Source: Streptomyces tsukubensis (lineage in GTDB: Bacteria; Actinomycetota; Actinomycetes; Streptomycetales; Streptomycetaceae). Taken from it: a DNA stretch of 64,000 nt. The stretch's first letter is position 1. Every line of letters begins with the position of its first letter. Below, piece after piece: positions 43,196 to 51,755 of this stretch. Under the pieces are notes generated by a model that was not told the origin of the DNA, searched no databases, and saw nothing but the letters and a program-made list of their open reading frames with translations. Position numbers and translations under genes: made by a program. The stretch lies in NCBI RefSeq assembly GCF_009296025.1, contig NZ_CP045178.1:2418001-2482000 (forward strand), read 5' to 3'.

Positions 43196-44230
43196 GTGAC
43201 CGAAACCGTGGCCGGAACGGCGAAGCCGATCATTCCGAAGCACGGGAGCGGTGGCGGAGGCAGGACCTCCGTCGGACGCCAGAAGCTCGTCGCACCACCT
43301 TCCTCATTGGCTGTTCCGGCCAGGGGCCCAAGCGGAAGAACCGTTTCCGCAATGGTGTCGGGACCGCGTGGCGGCGCCACTCCCTGGGTCACCCTGCTCA
43401 CCGGCGACCCGGACGCCGCCAGGGATTTCTACGGCCCCTTGCTGAACTGGACGTTCGACTCCGGCGAGGACGCGGGTACGGTCTGGCGGGCGCTGGACGT
43501 GGAGGGCGCGCCGGTGGCGCTGATCGGCCGTTCGCACGCCGGAACGCGGGGAAGCGGAATCTGGGCGCCGTGCTTCGAGGTCGGGGACGCCGACTTCTGC
43601 GCCGCCAGGATCAGGGCGCACGGCGGCACGGTCGCGGTGGGCCCCCTGCCGTTCCTCGGCGGCCGGCGCGTCCTGGCGGCGGACCGGCACGGCACCCCGT
43701 TCTCCGTCCGGCAGGGCCCCGAGGGGCGCACCTCCTGCCGACAGCCGCCCTACGGGCGTGGAGCGCGCCCCGAGACGGCGCGGTACAGCCTGCACACCCG
43801 TGACGTGGTGGAGACCGCGGCCTTCTACAGCGCCGTCCTGTGCGCGGCGGGGCCGGGACCTGTCGGGGCGGGCGTCACCTCGGGGACGTACGGCGACGAG
43901 ACGACGCTGAGCCGTGACGGTCTACGGCTGATGGGCCTGGTCCCGCTCCCCCGCGAGTCCACGGTGGGGTCCGCGTGTTGGCAGCCGGAGTTCGTGGTGG
44001 CGGATGTCGCCGGTCGTACGGCGCGCGCGGTGACGCTGGGAGCGACACTCGTCACGGACGGAACGGAGTCAACGGCCGGAACGGGCACACCGAGCGGTGT
44101 GCCAGGACCGGACGGGCCGGGCGTACCGCTGGGAGCGGGCACGCCGGGCGGCCCGAAGGCCGGCGCCGGGCGCGCGCTGCTGCGGGCACCGGACGGCACG
44201 GTGTTCGCCCTGGCCACCACCCGCCCTTGA
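43196..44230 (+). CDS. VOC (glyoxalase/bleomycin-resistance) family protein, two domains
   Basis: 344 residues; GGGAG precedes the GTG. After a ~60-residue Gly/Ser-rich leader come two VOC modules: about 60-170 (TPWVTLLTGDPDAARDFYGP, WTFDSGEDAGTVWRA) and about 185-340 (YSLHTRDVVETAAFYSAVLC, ending ALLRAPDGTVFALATT). The second module contains a Gly/Pro/Thr-rich insert (about 285-325). Paired VOC modules often form one metal-dependent active site or a ligand-binding/resistance protein. Function here is unknown. Confidence 0.87.
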   Translation: MTETVAGTAKPIIPKHGSGGGGRTSVGRQKLVAPPSSLAVPARGPSGRTVSAMVSGPRGGATPWVTLLTGDPDAARDFYGPLLNWTFDSGEDAGTVWRALDVEGAPVALIGRSHAGTRGSGIWAPCFEVGDADFCAARIRAHGGTVAVGPLPFLGGRRVLAADRHGTPFSVRQGPEGRTSCRQPPYGRGARPETARYSLHTRDVVETAAFYSAVLCAAGPGPVGAGVTSGTYGDETTLSRDGLRLMGLVPLPRESTVGSACWQPEFVVADVAGRTARAVTLGATLVTDGTESTAGTGTPSGVPGPDGPGVPLGAGTPGGPKAGAGRALLRAPDGTVFALATTRP

Positions 44231-44277
44231 GACATGCGGGCCCCGCACCCCTCCCTCCGCCTCTGACGGGAAAGCCC

Positions 44278-44440
44278 TCCGACGGGAAGGCCACCCCTGG
44301 CGGAAAGGCCACGCCTGTCGGGAAGGCCACCCCTGGCGGGGAGGTACGGGGGCCCGATGTTCGCGACGAGGCGCCGCGCCGGGACAGGACCGCGAGACCC
44401 GGACCAGGACCAGGACCAGGACCGGGACCGGGACCGGGGA
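44278..44440. repeat. 18-bp and 6-bp tandem repeats
   Basis: ggaaggccacccctggcg-type units (about 44284-44341, three copies), then ccagga/ccggga hexamers (about 44403-44440) that abut the uppS stop codon. Confidence 0.9.
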
Positions 44441-44441
44441 A

Positions 44442-45293
44442 TCAGTCCGTCTCAGGACGACCCTTCATCGCGGCTTCCATCGCGGCCAGTTCCTCGTTGG
44501 GGACGGCACCTCCGAAGCGACGGTCGCGTGAGGCGTATTCGAGGCAGGCGCGCCACAGGTCACGGCGGTCGAAGTCGGGCCACAGCACGTCCTGGAAGAC
44601 CATCTCGGCGTAACTGCTCTGCCAGATCAGGTAGTTCGAGATGCGCTGCTCGCCGCTGGGACGCAGGAACAGGTCGACGTCCGGCATGTCCGGGTAGTAC
44701 AGGTACTTCTGGATCGTCTTCTCGTTGACTTTGTCCGCGTCGAGCTTGCCGGAGGCCACGTCCTGCGCGAGGAGTTTGGCGGCGTCGGCGAGTTCGGCGC
44801 GCCCTCCGTAGTTGACGCAGAAGTAGAGGGTCATGAGGTCGTTGTCCTTGGTCTGCTCCTGGGCGACCTGGAGCTCCTGGACGACGGATTTCCACAGCTT
44901 GGGCATCCGTCCGACCCAGCGGATCCTGATGCCCAGCTCGTCCATCTCGTCACGGCGGCGGCGGATGACGTCCCGGTTGAAGTTCATCAGGAAGCGCACC
45001 TCGTCGGGCGAGCGCTTCCAGTTCTCGGTGGAGAAGGCGTACAGGGAGAGGTTCTTGACGCCCATCTCCAGGCAGCCCTTGAGGACGTCGAGGACGACAC
45101 CCTCACCGACCCGGTGACCCTCGGTGCGGGGCAGCCCACGCTGCTTGGCCCAGCGGCCGTTGCCGTCCATGACGCAGGCGACATGGTTGGGGATCAGCTC
45201 GCCGGGGAGCTTCGGCGGGGTGGCGCCGGAGGGATGCGGCTCGGGGAGCTTGTACTCGCGGCGCTGCCGTCCCAGAATTCCGCGTACTGCCAT
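44442..45293 (-). CDS. uppS: Isoprenyl transferase (undecaprenyl diphosphate synthase family)
   Basis: Cis-prenyltransferase adding isopentenyl units to make the long-chain carrier lipid for cell-wall synthesis; cytoplasmic, membrane-associated. 283 residues. The catalytic Asp lies in [20 protein letters not shown]. Other family blocks are [52 protein letters not shown] and [20 protein letters not shown]. Start ATG at 45291-45293. recO lies 147 bases upstream on the same strand, the usual order in Streptomyces. Confidence 0.96.
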   Translation of the reverse strand: MAVRGILGRQRREYKLPEPHPSGATPPKLPGELIPNHVACVMDGNGRWAKQRGLPRTEGHRVGEGVVLDVLKGCLEMGVKNLSLYAFSTENWKRSPDEVRFLMNFNRDVIRRRRDEMDELGIRIRWVGRMPKLWKSVVQELQVAQEQTKDNDLMTLYFCVNYGGRAELADAAKLLAQDVASGKLDADKVNEKTIQKYLYYPDMPDVDLFLRPSGEQRISNYLIWQSSYAEMVFQDVLWPDFDRRDLWRACLEYASRDRRFGGAVPNEELAAMEAAMKGRPETD

Positions 45294-45440
45294 GGGGGGT
45301 CACATCTCCCGGTCTAGACGATCTCGACTATCACCACGCTGTTACCGCGTGCTACGAGCTGTTGTGTACTGCTGGGTCACGTACCGCTGGTGGGGCGCCC
45401 CGGCCTCGCGCACCACCGCGGCGGCCGGTCCTACGTGGCA

Positions 45441-46187
45441 CTATTTCTCGACGTACCGCATGGAGCGGAGCCCGCGCTCCAGGTGCCAGTGAAGATAGGC
45501 GGAAACGAGCCCGCTGCCCTCCCTGACGTGGCGGGCCTCACACGCGTCGGCCACCGGCCAGTCCCCGGTCAGCAGCGCGCCCAGCAGGGCAACCGCCTCC
45601 GAGGAGGGTACGACGCTGCCGGGCACCCGGCAGTCCCCGCAGACGATGCCACCCGAGGAGACGGAGAAGAAGCGGTTGGGCCCCGGCATCCCGCATTTCG
45701 CGCAGGAGCTGAAGCTCGGCGCGTAGCCGTTGACGGCGAGCGAGCGGAGCAGGAAGGCGTCCAGGACGAGCGGGGCCGCGTGCTCGCCGCGCGCGAGGGT
45801 GCGCAGCCCGCCGACGAGCAGCAGGTACTGCTGCACCGCCGGTTCCCCCTCGTGGTCGGTGAACCGTTCCGCGGTCTCCAGCATGGCGGTGCCCGCGGTG
45901 TAGCGGCCGTAGTCGGAGACGATGGGGCCGCCGTAGGGGGCGATGGTCTCGCTCTGCGTGCAGAGGGGAAGGCCGCGCCCGATCAGCTCGCTGCCCCGCG
46001 CGAAGAACTGCACGTCGACGTGGGAGAACGGCTCCAGCCTCGCCCCGAACTTCGACTTGGTCCTGCGGACCCCGCGCGCCACGGCGCGTACCCGTCCGTG
46101 ACCGCGGGTGAGCAACGTGATGATCCGGTCCGCCTCGCCCAGCTTCTGGGTGCGCAGCACGATGCCGTCGTCGCGGAACAGACTCAT
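45441..46187 (-). CDS. recO: DNA repair protein RecO
   Basis: Recombination mediator that loads RecA with RecR in gap repair. 248 residues. The N-terminal OB-fold reads MSLFRDDGIVLRTQKLGEAD, then ITLLTRGHGRVRAVARGVRR. The C-terminal helical domain contains a zinc ribbon CAKCGMPGPNRFF ... GGIVCGDCRVPG. It precedes uppS on the same strand and is probably cotranscribed with it. Confidence 0.96.
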   Translation of the reverse strand: MSLFRDDGIVLRTQKLGEADRIITLLTRGHGRVRAVARGVRRTKSKFGARLEPFSHVDVQFFARGSELIGRGLPLCTQSETIAPYGGPIVSDYGRYTAGTAMLETAERFTDHEGEPAVQQYLLLVGGLRTLARGEHAAPLVLDAFLLRSLAVNGYAPSFSSCAKCGMPGPNRFFSVSSGGIVCGDCRVPGSVVPSSEAVALLGALLTGDWPVADACEARHVREGSGLVSAYLHWHLERGLRSMRYVEK

Positions 46188-46316
46188 GGGGACATTGTCG
46201 CGTACGGGCAGGGGGCGACGGGCCGCAGTAGGCGCGTCGGGGACGCGGGGCGGCGCGACACCGGTCCGTCGTGACGTACGGAGGTGGGGGCGGTACGCAG
46301 GGTGTACGGGGAGGAG

Positions 46317-46784
46317 TCAGTCGTACGCCCGATAGGTGCCGACGATGCGCGTGATGACGGCCGCCGTGGTGCGCAGCTCCTCGGGTGAGAAACCGTCGAC
46401 CGCCCCGGCCAGCCACTGCCTGTTGGTGGCGCCGGCCCGAGCCACGGCTTCTCGGCCATTTTCGGTGACCGTCGCACGGCGCACCCGCTGGTCGCCGGGG
46501 TCGCGGTCGGTCTCGACGAGGCCCCGCGCCTCCAGCCGGTTGATCTCCCTGGTGACGTGGGGGGCTTTGACGTGCAGCAGCCCGGCGAGTTCCCCCATAC
46601 GGAGGGGCGCGGAGGCGCCCGCCAGCTCACGCAGCAGGGACAGCGCGGCCCGGTCGACGGTGACATCCGCCTCGGAGCGCAGGCGCGTATGGGTTCGGCT
46701 GCCGCTCATCAAATAGGCGAGGGAGGCGAGCGACGCCTGGAGCTCGTCCAGGGGCGTCCGGTCGGAGGGGGCGGGGTGAGACAC
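46317..46784 (-). CDS. MarR family transcriptional regulator
   Basis: 155 residues from the GTG at 46784; a GTG six codons upstream (46802) is equally possible and neither has a good ribosome site. The winged helix is clear: RAALSLLRELAGASAPLRMG, ELAGLLHVKAPHVTREINRLE, then the wing ETDRDPGDQRVRRATVTENG. It is divergent from the ferredoxin/P450 pair, and a perfect palindrome stands in the gap, so it is the likely repressor of that pair. Confidence 0.92.
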   Translation of the reverse strand: MSHPAPSDRTPLDELQASLASLAYLMSGSRTHTRLRSEADVTVDRAALSLLRELAGASAPLRMGELAGLLHVKAPHVTREINRLEARGLVETDRDPGDQRVRRATVTENGREAVARAGATNRQWLAGAVDGFSPEELRTTAAVITRIVGTYRAYD

Positions 46785-47006
46785 GCCCCGATCATGCCGC
46801 ACGGGGCGGCGAAGCCCCTATTCACGGGCCCGGTCGGGGCGCGGGTCGCCCGAGTGAGCGCGGCCGGGAGAACGGTGCAACCGATGCTCAACAACCCCTC
46901 TGTACAGGCGTGGTGATCGTGCGTCATGACGATGGCCAAAAAGATGCCGTTTACACATATCCCTCATGCGGAACAACCGGAGCCGGTGCTACCGTCATCG
47001 CGCTAG

Positions 47007-47023
47007 TTACTTAACTTAAGTAA
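47007..47023. promoter_or_regulatory. MarR operator upstream of the ferredoxin/P450 operon
   Basis: TTACTTAA-C-TTAAGTAA is a perfect 8+8 palindrome in an otherwise GC-rich region, 41 bases before the ferredoxin GTG. Length and A/T-rich symmetry are typical of MarR sites. Confidence 0.75.
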
Positions 47024-47064
47024 GTCAGCTACTCCGGTTTCTTTCCCCTGTCCTGGAGGACGAC

Positions 47065-47256
47065 GTGCAGATCACCGTGGACGCAGAGAAGTGCTGTGGA
47101 GCGGGCCAGTGCGTGCTCGTGGCCCCTGAGGTGTTCGACCAGCGCGACGAGGACGGCGTCGTCGTGGTGCTCGACGCGACGCCCCCGGCCGACCAGCACG
47201 CGCTGGTCGAGGAGGCCGCACAGGTCTGCCCCGCTGCGGTGATCACGCTCTCCTGA
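47065..47256 (+). CDS. 3Fe-4S type ferredoxin
   Basis: 63 residues. CTGGAGG precedes the GTG. Cluster ligands are in KCCGAGQCVLVAPEVF and the C-terminal VCPAAVITL; the Cys spacing (with Ala/Gly where a fourth Cys would be) fits the single-[3Fe-4S] ferredoxins that pass electrons to bacterial P450s. The P450 gene follows 82 bases downstream, so it is probably its redox partner. Confidence 0.93.
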   Translation: MQITVDAEKCCGAGQCVLVAPEVFDQRDEDGVVVVLDATPPADQHALVEEAAQVCPAAVITLS

Positions 47257-47338
47257 GTCACCGCCCCACCGCGCCCGCCCAGCCACCTCGCCCGGCCGCT
47301 TCACCGCGGCCACTTCGCCCTGTGGAAGGAACCGCACG

Positions 47339-48553
47339 ATGACCCAGACCCCCGTCGCTCCCCCCGCCCTGACCACACAGCGCGCCTCCGGCTGCCCGTT
47401 CGATCCGCCGCCCTCCAAGACCGCGCTGCTCGAATCGGAGCCGATATCGCGTGTGTCGCTGTGGAACGGCGCGACCGCGTGGCTGGTCACCCGCCACGCG
47501 GATCAGGTGACGCTGTTGCGCGACCCCCGCATCAGCGCCGACAACAGGCGGCCCAACTATCCGAGTATGAGCGCCGCGAGCGAGGCGACCCGCGACCAGA
47601 TTCGCGCGTTCATCAACATGGACGAGCCGGAACACAACGCCGAGCGGCGGAAGTTCACAGGCGACTTCACCATCAAACGTATGCGGGCGCTCACCCCGAG
47701 GATCGAGCAGATCATCACGGATCTGCTGGACGCCATGGAGGAGGCGGGCCCGCCCACCGACCTGGTCACCTCCTTCGCGCTGCCGCTGCCTTCCCTGGTC
47801 ATCTGTGAACTGCTCGGTGTCCCCTACTCCGACCACGCCTTCTTCCAGCGCAACAGCGCCGTCATGGTCGACACCCGCTCCACCTCGGAGGCCGCCCTCG
47901 CCGCGACGAAGGAGCTGGGGGCCTATCTCGGCGATCTGGTGGAATCCAAGGTGGCGAACCCGGCGGACGACCTGCTCAGCCGTCTCGCCACCGGCTACCT
48001 GAAGCCGGGCCACAGCACAAAGCGGCAGTGCGCCAACGAAGCGCTCCTGTTGCTGGTGGCCGGTCACGAGACGACCGCCAACATGATCGCGCTCGGCACC
48101 TGCGCCCTGCTCCAGAACCCGGCCCAACTGGCCGCCGTCCGTGACAGCGACCCCGCGCGGGTGGCCAACGCCGTCGAGGAGATGCTGCGCTATCTGACCA
48201 TCACCCACATGGGTCGGCGCCGCGTCGCCACCGCCGACATCGAGGTGGGCGGTCAGCTCATCAAGGCCGGCGAGGCGCTCATCTGCTCGGGTGACACCGC
48301 CAACAGGGACCCGGAGGTCTTCCAGGACCCCTACACGCTCGACATCGACCGCCAGGCCCGCCAACACCTCGCCTTCGGCTCGGGCCCCCACCAGTGCCTG
48401 GGCCAGAACCTCGCCCGCGTCGAACTCCAACTGGCCTACCCGGCCCTGCTGCGCCGCTTCCCGGGACTGCGGCTGGACGTACCGCTGGAGGAGATCCCCT
48501 TCCGTACGGAGATGGCGGTCTACGGCGTCCACTCCCTGCCTGTCGCCTGGTGA
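47339..48553 (+). CDS. Cytochrome P450, CYP105-like
   Basis: Haem monooxygenase of 404 residues, soluble. ATG with GGAAGG upstream. The I-helix oxygen-activation motif is LLLLVAGHETTANMIALG, the ExxR motif is in AVEEMLRYLTI, and the haem-binding loop is LAFGSGPHQCLGQNLARVEL with the thiolate Cys. The N-terminal CPFDPPP and the overall similarity suggest the CYP105 family, which oxidises diverse xenobiotics and secondary metabolites. It follows its ferredoxin under a MarR-controlled promoter. The substrate is unknown. Confidence 0.94.
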   Translation: MTQTPVAPPALTTQRASGCPFDPPPSKTALLESEPISRVSLWNGATAWLVTRHADQVTLLRDPRISADNRRPNYPSMSAASEATRDQIRAFINMDEPEHNAERRKFTGDFTIKRMRALTPRIEQIITDLLDAMEEAGPPTDLVTSFALPLPSLVICELLGVPYSDHAFFQRNSAVMVDTRSTSEAALAATKELGAYLGDLVESKVANPADDLLSRLATGYLKPGHSTKRQCANEALLLLVAGHETTANMIALGTCALLQNPAQLAAVRDSDPARVANAVEEMLRYLTITHMGRRRVATADIEVGGQLIKAGEALICSGDTANRDPEVFQDPYTLDIDRQARQHLAFGSGPHQCLGQNLARVELQLAYPALLRRFPGLRLDVPLEEIPFRTEMAVYGVHSLPVAW

Positions 48554-48614
48554 ACCACCTCCGGCCTCGCGTCGACGGCTGACCGCACCACCGCCCGCCG
48601 CGTGAGGCGTCCAC

Positions 48615-48654
48615 GGCCGTCCGCCGGTCCACCCCATGGGACCGGCGGGCGGCC
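48615..48654 (+). terminator. Terminator after the P450 gene
   Basis: GGCCGTCCGCCGGTCC / GGACCGGCGGGCGGCC, a 16-bp stem with one mismatch and an 8-base loop, 60 bases after the stop. Confidence 0.7.
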
Positions 48655-48704
48655 GAGGCGTTTTCCGGCCCCGGCCGCGTCTCCCCCACCCCGGCTCACG
48701 GCAC

Positions 48705-48920
48705 CTACAGCACCTCGCCCCTACTGCGGGCGTTCACACGGGAGTTGGCCGCCCGGATACGCTCCCCCGCCGTCGCCCGGCGCAACGCCCCCGGAGCGCA
48801 CTCCCAGGCCCTGCCCCCACCGATCGGTACGAGTTGGACGTACGCGCCCTCGTGACCGAGCACCTTGCCCACCCGGCCGGACGCCACGTCAACCACGTAC
48901 GAACCGACCGGCGGCTTCAT
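48705..48920 (-). CDS. Small conserved actinobacterial protein, SH3-like, unknown function
   Basis: 71 residues. MKPPVGSYVVDVASGRVGKV, then GHEGAYVQLVPIGGGRAWEC, looks like a short beta-barrel. The Arg-rich C-terminus is RIRAANSRVNARSRGE. Its start overlaps the stop of the next upstream gene (TGATG), so they are coupled. The pair is divergent from the XRE/DUF397 pair. No function can be assigned. Confidence 0.78.
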   Translation of the reverse strand: MKPPVGSYVVDVASGRVGKVLGHEGAYVQLVPIGGGRAWECAPGALRRATAGERIRAANSRVNARSRGEVL

Positions 48921-49162
48921 CACTCGCCCTTTCCCGACGGCAGTACGACGGCCAGCCGATGCGCGACCTCGACGGAACAGCGCCCCAATTCGACCAAGGG
49001 GCAAGGCGCCTCCCTCGCCATACTCAAGGGGTCGAGCCCCAACGAGGGAAGCTTGATTCCCACGCGTGCGAGCGCCTGCCGCAATTCGCGTACAGCGTCC
49101 TCCGCCTCGTCCACACACAATTGCGCGTGACGTGCGCCCTCTGATGTCACCTGTGCTCCCAT
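48920..49162 (-). CDS. Small helical protein of unknown function
   Basis: 80 residues beginning MGAQVTSEGARHAQLCVDEA. Residues ~15-35 form a charged amphipathic helix (EDAVRELRQALARVGIKLPS). A Cys is present in EAPCPLVELGRC. It is translationally coupled to the 71-residue protein and is divergent from the XRE gene at 49269; such small genes often stand beside XRE/DUF397 pairs in Streptomyces. Confidence 0.7.
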   Translation of the reverse strand: MGAQVTSEGARHAQLCVDEAEDAVRELRQALARVGIKLPSLGLDPLSMAREAPCPLVELGRCSVEVAHRLAVVLPSGKGE

Positions 49163-49268
49163 TTTTACTCCTGGGGTTTACCTGAATTCCCTTCCATGAT
49201 GAGCCACTGGCCCTACACTCGGGTGCCATCCGAGGTTTACAACGACCTTGCAGAAGAGGGGCCTTGCC
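49163..49268. promoter_or_regulatory. Divergent promoter region, small-protein pair / XRE-DUF397 pair
   Basis: A relatively AT-rich gap (ttacctgaattcccttccatg) with aggtttacaacgacc near 49230. No convincing palindrome was found. Confidence 0.4.
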
Positions 49269-50102
49269 ATGGCACGGAGTGCGCAACAGGTGAACTGGGA
49301 GTTCTTCGGGGAAGTGCTGAAGAAACGACGTGAGGCGGCCAAGCTCACACAGACGGAGCTCGGGGAACGCGTGTTCGTGTCAGCTGGCTATATTAGTCAG
49401 TTCGAGTCAGGAATTCGAAAACCGCAACTGGACATCGCTATCGCGATCGACCGGGCATTGCAGACCGACGACTTGTTCGAGCACATGTGTCGCAAGCTCA
49501 TCAACAAGGACCGTCTTCCGACCCACTTCGCCAACGTCCCTGACCTTGAAGCCATGGCCACTCGTATCTGCGAGGTGTCGCCAACACTGATGCCGGGACT
49601 CCTTCAGATTCCCGACTACATCAGAGCCGTAATCCTGTCCGGTAACCCCTTGGCGACTGATGAACTCATCGAAGACGTCGTAAGCACGAGGACTGACCGC
49701 CAGTCAATTCTCGAAGACGCTACAAGGCCGCTGTATTGGGTGTTCCTCCACGAAACCGTCCTGCGTATCCGCCTAGGAGGCAGCGCCACGATGGCCGCAC
49801 AGCTCGCACACGTGGCCAAGCGCATTCGTGACCGTCACCTGATCGTGCAGATCATCCCCACCGAGGCGGGAGGGTACGCGGCCATGCAGGGCAACACTCT
49901 CCTGATGGAGTTCGAGGACGCTCCGCCAACTCTCTATACAGAAACGTCGTATTGGGGAGCGTTGATCGACGATCCACTCGTGGTGAAGCAGGCATACCGA
50001 AGGTACGATCTACTCAGGGCCGTCGCGTTGTCGCCGGAGGCGTCCTTGGCTCTGATCGACTCGGCGGCGGAGGACTACAGACGATGCGCGAGTGCAAGCT
50101 GA
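49269..50102 (+). CDS. XRE-family regulator with DUF5753 (Scr1-type) domain
   Basis: 277 residues from the ATG at 49269. The N-terminal HTH reads LKKRREAAKLTQTELGERVF, then VSAGYISQFESGIRKPQLD. The C-terminal DUF5753 domain begins around residue 95, with SPTLMPGLLQIPDYIRAVIL. Codon use is visibly less G/C-biased than its neighbours (ggctatattagtcagttcga), suggesting transfer or relaxed selection. The DUF397 gene overlaps its 3' end by 19 bases. These pairs are widespread in Streptomyces as developmental or toxin-antitoxin-like regulators. Confidence 0.93.
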   Translation: MARSAQQVNWEFFGEVLKKRREAAKLTQTELGERVFVSAGYISQFESGIRKPQLDIAIAIDRALQTDDLFEHMCRKLINKDRLPTHFANVPDLEAMATRICEVSPTLMPGLLQIPDYIRAVILSGNPLATDELIEDVVSTRTDRQSILEDATRPLYWVFLHETVLRIRLGGSATMAAQLAHVAKRIRDRHLIVQIIPTEAGGYAAMQGNTLLMEFEDAPPTLYTETSYWGALIDDPLVVKQAYRRYDLLRAVALSPEASLALIDSAAEDYRRCASAS

Positions 50103-50284
50103 ACAACGCCCAATGGCGCAAGAGCAGCTACAGCAACGAAGAGGGAGGCTCGTGCGTCGAGGTCTTCGACAACCTCCCCGGTATCGTCCCGGTCCGCGAC
50201 AGCAAAAACCCCACCGGGCCAGTCCTCATGATCGCCCCCTCCGCCTGGACGACCTTCGTAGATGAGGTCGGCCGCCGGAGGTGA
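50084..50284 (+). CDS. DUF397 domain protein
   Basis: 66 residues: NNAQWRKSSYSNEEGGSCVE, VRDSKNPTGPVLMIAPSAWT and a final FVDEVGR are the DUF397 signature. It begins inside the end of the XRE gene and is certainly co-expressed. In studied pairs the DUF397 protein binds the XRE partner and modulates it. Confidence 0.93.
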   Translation: MRECKLNNAQWRKSSYSNEEGGSCVEVFDNLPGIVPVRDSKNPTGPVLMIAPSAWTTFVDEVGRRR

Positions 50285-50364
50285 AGTGTCGGGCCGGGAC
50301 TGCCCCCGGCCCGACGGAGGGGTCCGCCTCGGGGACACATCGCAAGCGAACCCCTCGCCGCCCC

Positions 50365-50910
50365 TCAGGCCCGAGCAGCCGACCGTCCCTCCACGAGCGC
50401 GCGGCGAATGCCGCTCAGCCCGTAATCGAAGGCGCGGTCCACGTCACCCCCGAGCCGGAACGCGCCGTTGAGTTCCATCTCGATGAAGCCGGTGGCCCAG
50501 GCTGTCACCAGGCGGGCCGCTTCGAGCGCGTCCTGCTCGCCCGCCAGCGCCCCGGAGACGCGCAGTATCGGGCCGGCCGCACGGGCGAGGGACTGGGGCG
50601 GTGCGTGCGCGGAGTGCATCAGGCGGAACCCTTCGGGTCTGGCCTGGGCAAATCGGCGGTAGCCGCGCACCAACTCCTCCAGGGAGCCGTCGGTCGCCTC
50701 CAGTTGGGCCGTCAGGTCGTCGACGGTGGCCTCCGCCACGGCGGTCAGCAGTGCCGCGCGGCTGCCGACGTGCTTGTACAACGAGGGGGCGCGCACCCCC
50801 ACCCGCTCCGCGACGCTCTGCATCGTCAGCCCCTGCTGGCCGTTCGACTCCAGCAGGTCGCGGCCCGCTGCGACGATCCTGCTGAGTGAGGTTTTCTCAG
50901 GGGTCGGCAT
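50365..50910 (-). CDS. TetR/AcrR family regulator with WHG-type C-terminal domain
   Basis: 181 residues. The HTH is in LTMQSVAERVGVRAPSLYKHV. The C-terminal domain contains RFAQARPEGFRLMHS and LVTAWATGFIEMELNGAFRL, typical of the TetR_C WHG family. It is divergent from an MBL-fold hydrolase, with a short inverted repeat in the gap, so it probably controls that gene and itself. Confidence 0.92.
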   Translation of the reverse strand: MPTPEKTSLSRIVAAGRDLLESNGQQGLTMQSVAERVGVRAPSLYKHVGSRAALLTAVAEATVDDLTAQLEATDGSLEELVRGYRRFAQARPEGFRLMHSAHAPPQSLARAAGPILRVSGALAGEQDALEAARLVTAWATGFIEMELNGAFRLGGDVDRAFDYGLSGIRRALVEGRSAARA

Positions 50911-50941
50911 CGTTTCTCCCTCCGTTGAAGGCTATTGACTG

Positions 50942-50956
50942 TAGCCATCATAGCTA
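50942..50956. promoter_or_regulatory. Candidate TetR operator
   Basis: TAGC-catcata-GCTA lies in an AT-rich stretch between the divergent TetR and MBL genes; a second GGCTA / TAGCC pair overlaps at 50930-50946. Confidence 0.4.
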
Positions 50957-51003
50957 AGTACCGTAGCGATCGTTGGTTCCAGTCCTGCCCAGGGAGAGAT
51001 TCC

Positions 51004-51711
51004 ATGAAACTCGCACCTCACTTGCACCGCCTCGGCAACGACGTGGTGGCGTCCTACCTCATCGACACCGCCGAGGGCATCACGCTCGTCGACGCGGGCC
51101 TGCCGGGCCACTGGCAGGATCTGCGGAACGAACTCCGCTCCCTGGGCAAGTCCGCCGACGACATTCGCGGACTCGTCCTGACCCACGGCGACTCCGACCA
51201 CATCGGCTTCGCGGAACGTCTACGGAGCGAGCACGGCGTGCCGGTGTTCGTGCACGCGGCCGACGCGGACCGCGCCCGCACCGGCGACAAGCCCAAGACC
51301 GCGTTCGGCCCCATGCGCGTGGGCCCGACGCTCGGATTCCTCGGGTACTCCGTCCGCAAGAACGGCCTGCGTCCCCGCCATGTCAGCGAGGTGACCGAGG
51401 TCGGTGACGGCGATGTCCTCGACCTGCCGGGGCAGCCGGTGATCGTGTCCATGCCGGGTCACTCCCCGGGGAGCGTCGCGGTGCACGTCCCGCTCGCCGA
51501 CGCGGTCTTCGTCGGCGACGCCCTGACCACGCGGCACGTCCTCACCGGCCGCACGGGGCCGCAGCCCGCGCCCTTCACGGACGACCCGGCCGAAGCCCTC
51601 GCCTCCCTCGACCGGATCGCCCCGCTGAAGGCGTCCTGGGTGCTCCCTGGCCACGGCGCCCCCTGGCGCACCTCACCCGCGGAGGTGCGCGAGGCGATCA
51701 GGAAGAGCTGA
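51004..51711 (+). CDS. MBL-fold metallo-hydrolase
   Basis: 235 residues. AGGGAGAG precedes the ATG. The metal-binding motif is LTHGDSDHIGFAERL (HxDxDH variant), with further ligands in SMPGHSPGSVAVH, FVGDAL and the C-terminal VLPGHGAPW. This fits the glyoxalase II-like or lactonase-like branch of the metallo-beta-lactamase superfamily. It is probably regulated by the divergent TetR protein. The substrate is unknown. Confidence 0.93.
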   Translation: MKLAPHLHRLGNDVVASYLIDTAEGITLVDAGLPGHWQDLRNELRSLGKSADDIRGLVLTHGDSDHIGFAERLRSEHGVPVFVHAADADRARTGDKPKTAFGPMRVGPTLGFLGYSVRKNGLRPRHVSEVTEVGDGDVLDLPGQPVIVSMPGHSPGSVAVHVPLADAVFVGDALTTRHVLTGRTGPQPAPFTDDPAEALASLDRIAPLKASWVLPGHGAPWRTSPAEVREAIRKS

Positions 51712-51755
51712 AGCCCCCCGGATCGCCGCATGCCCGGCGTGGGACCCTTCGCACC

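Noticed and set aside
48602-49144. Plus-strand open frames of 164-180 codons between the P450 and XRE genes
   Set aside because: They overlap the coupled minus-strand small genes, which have better starts, overlaps and composition.
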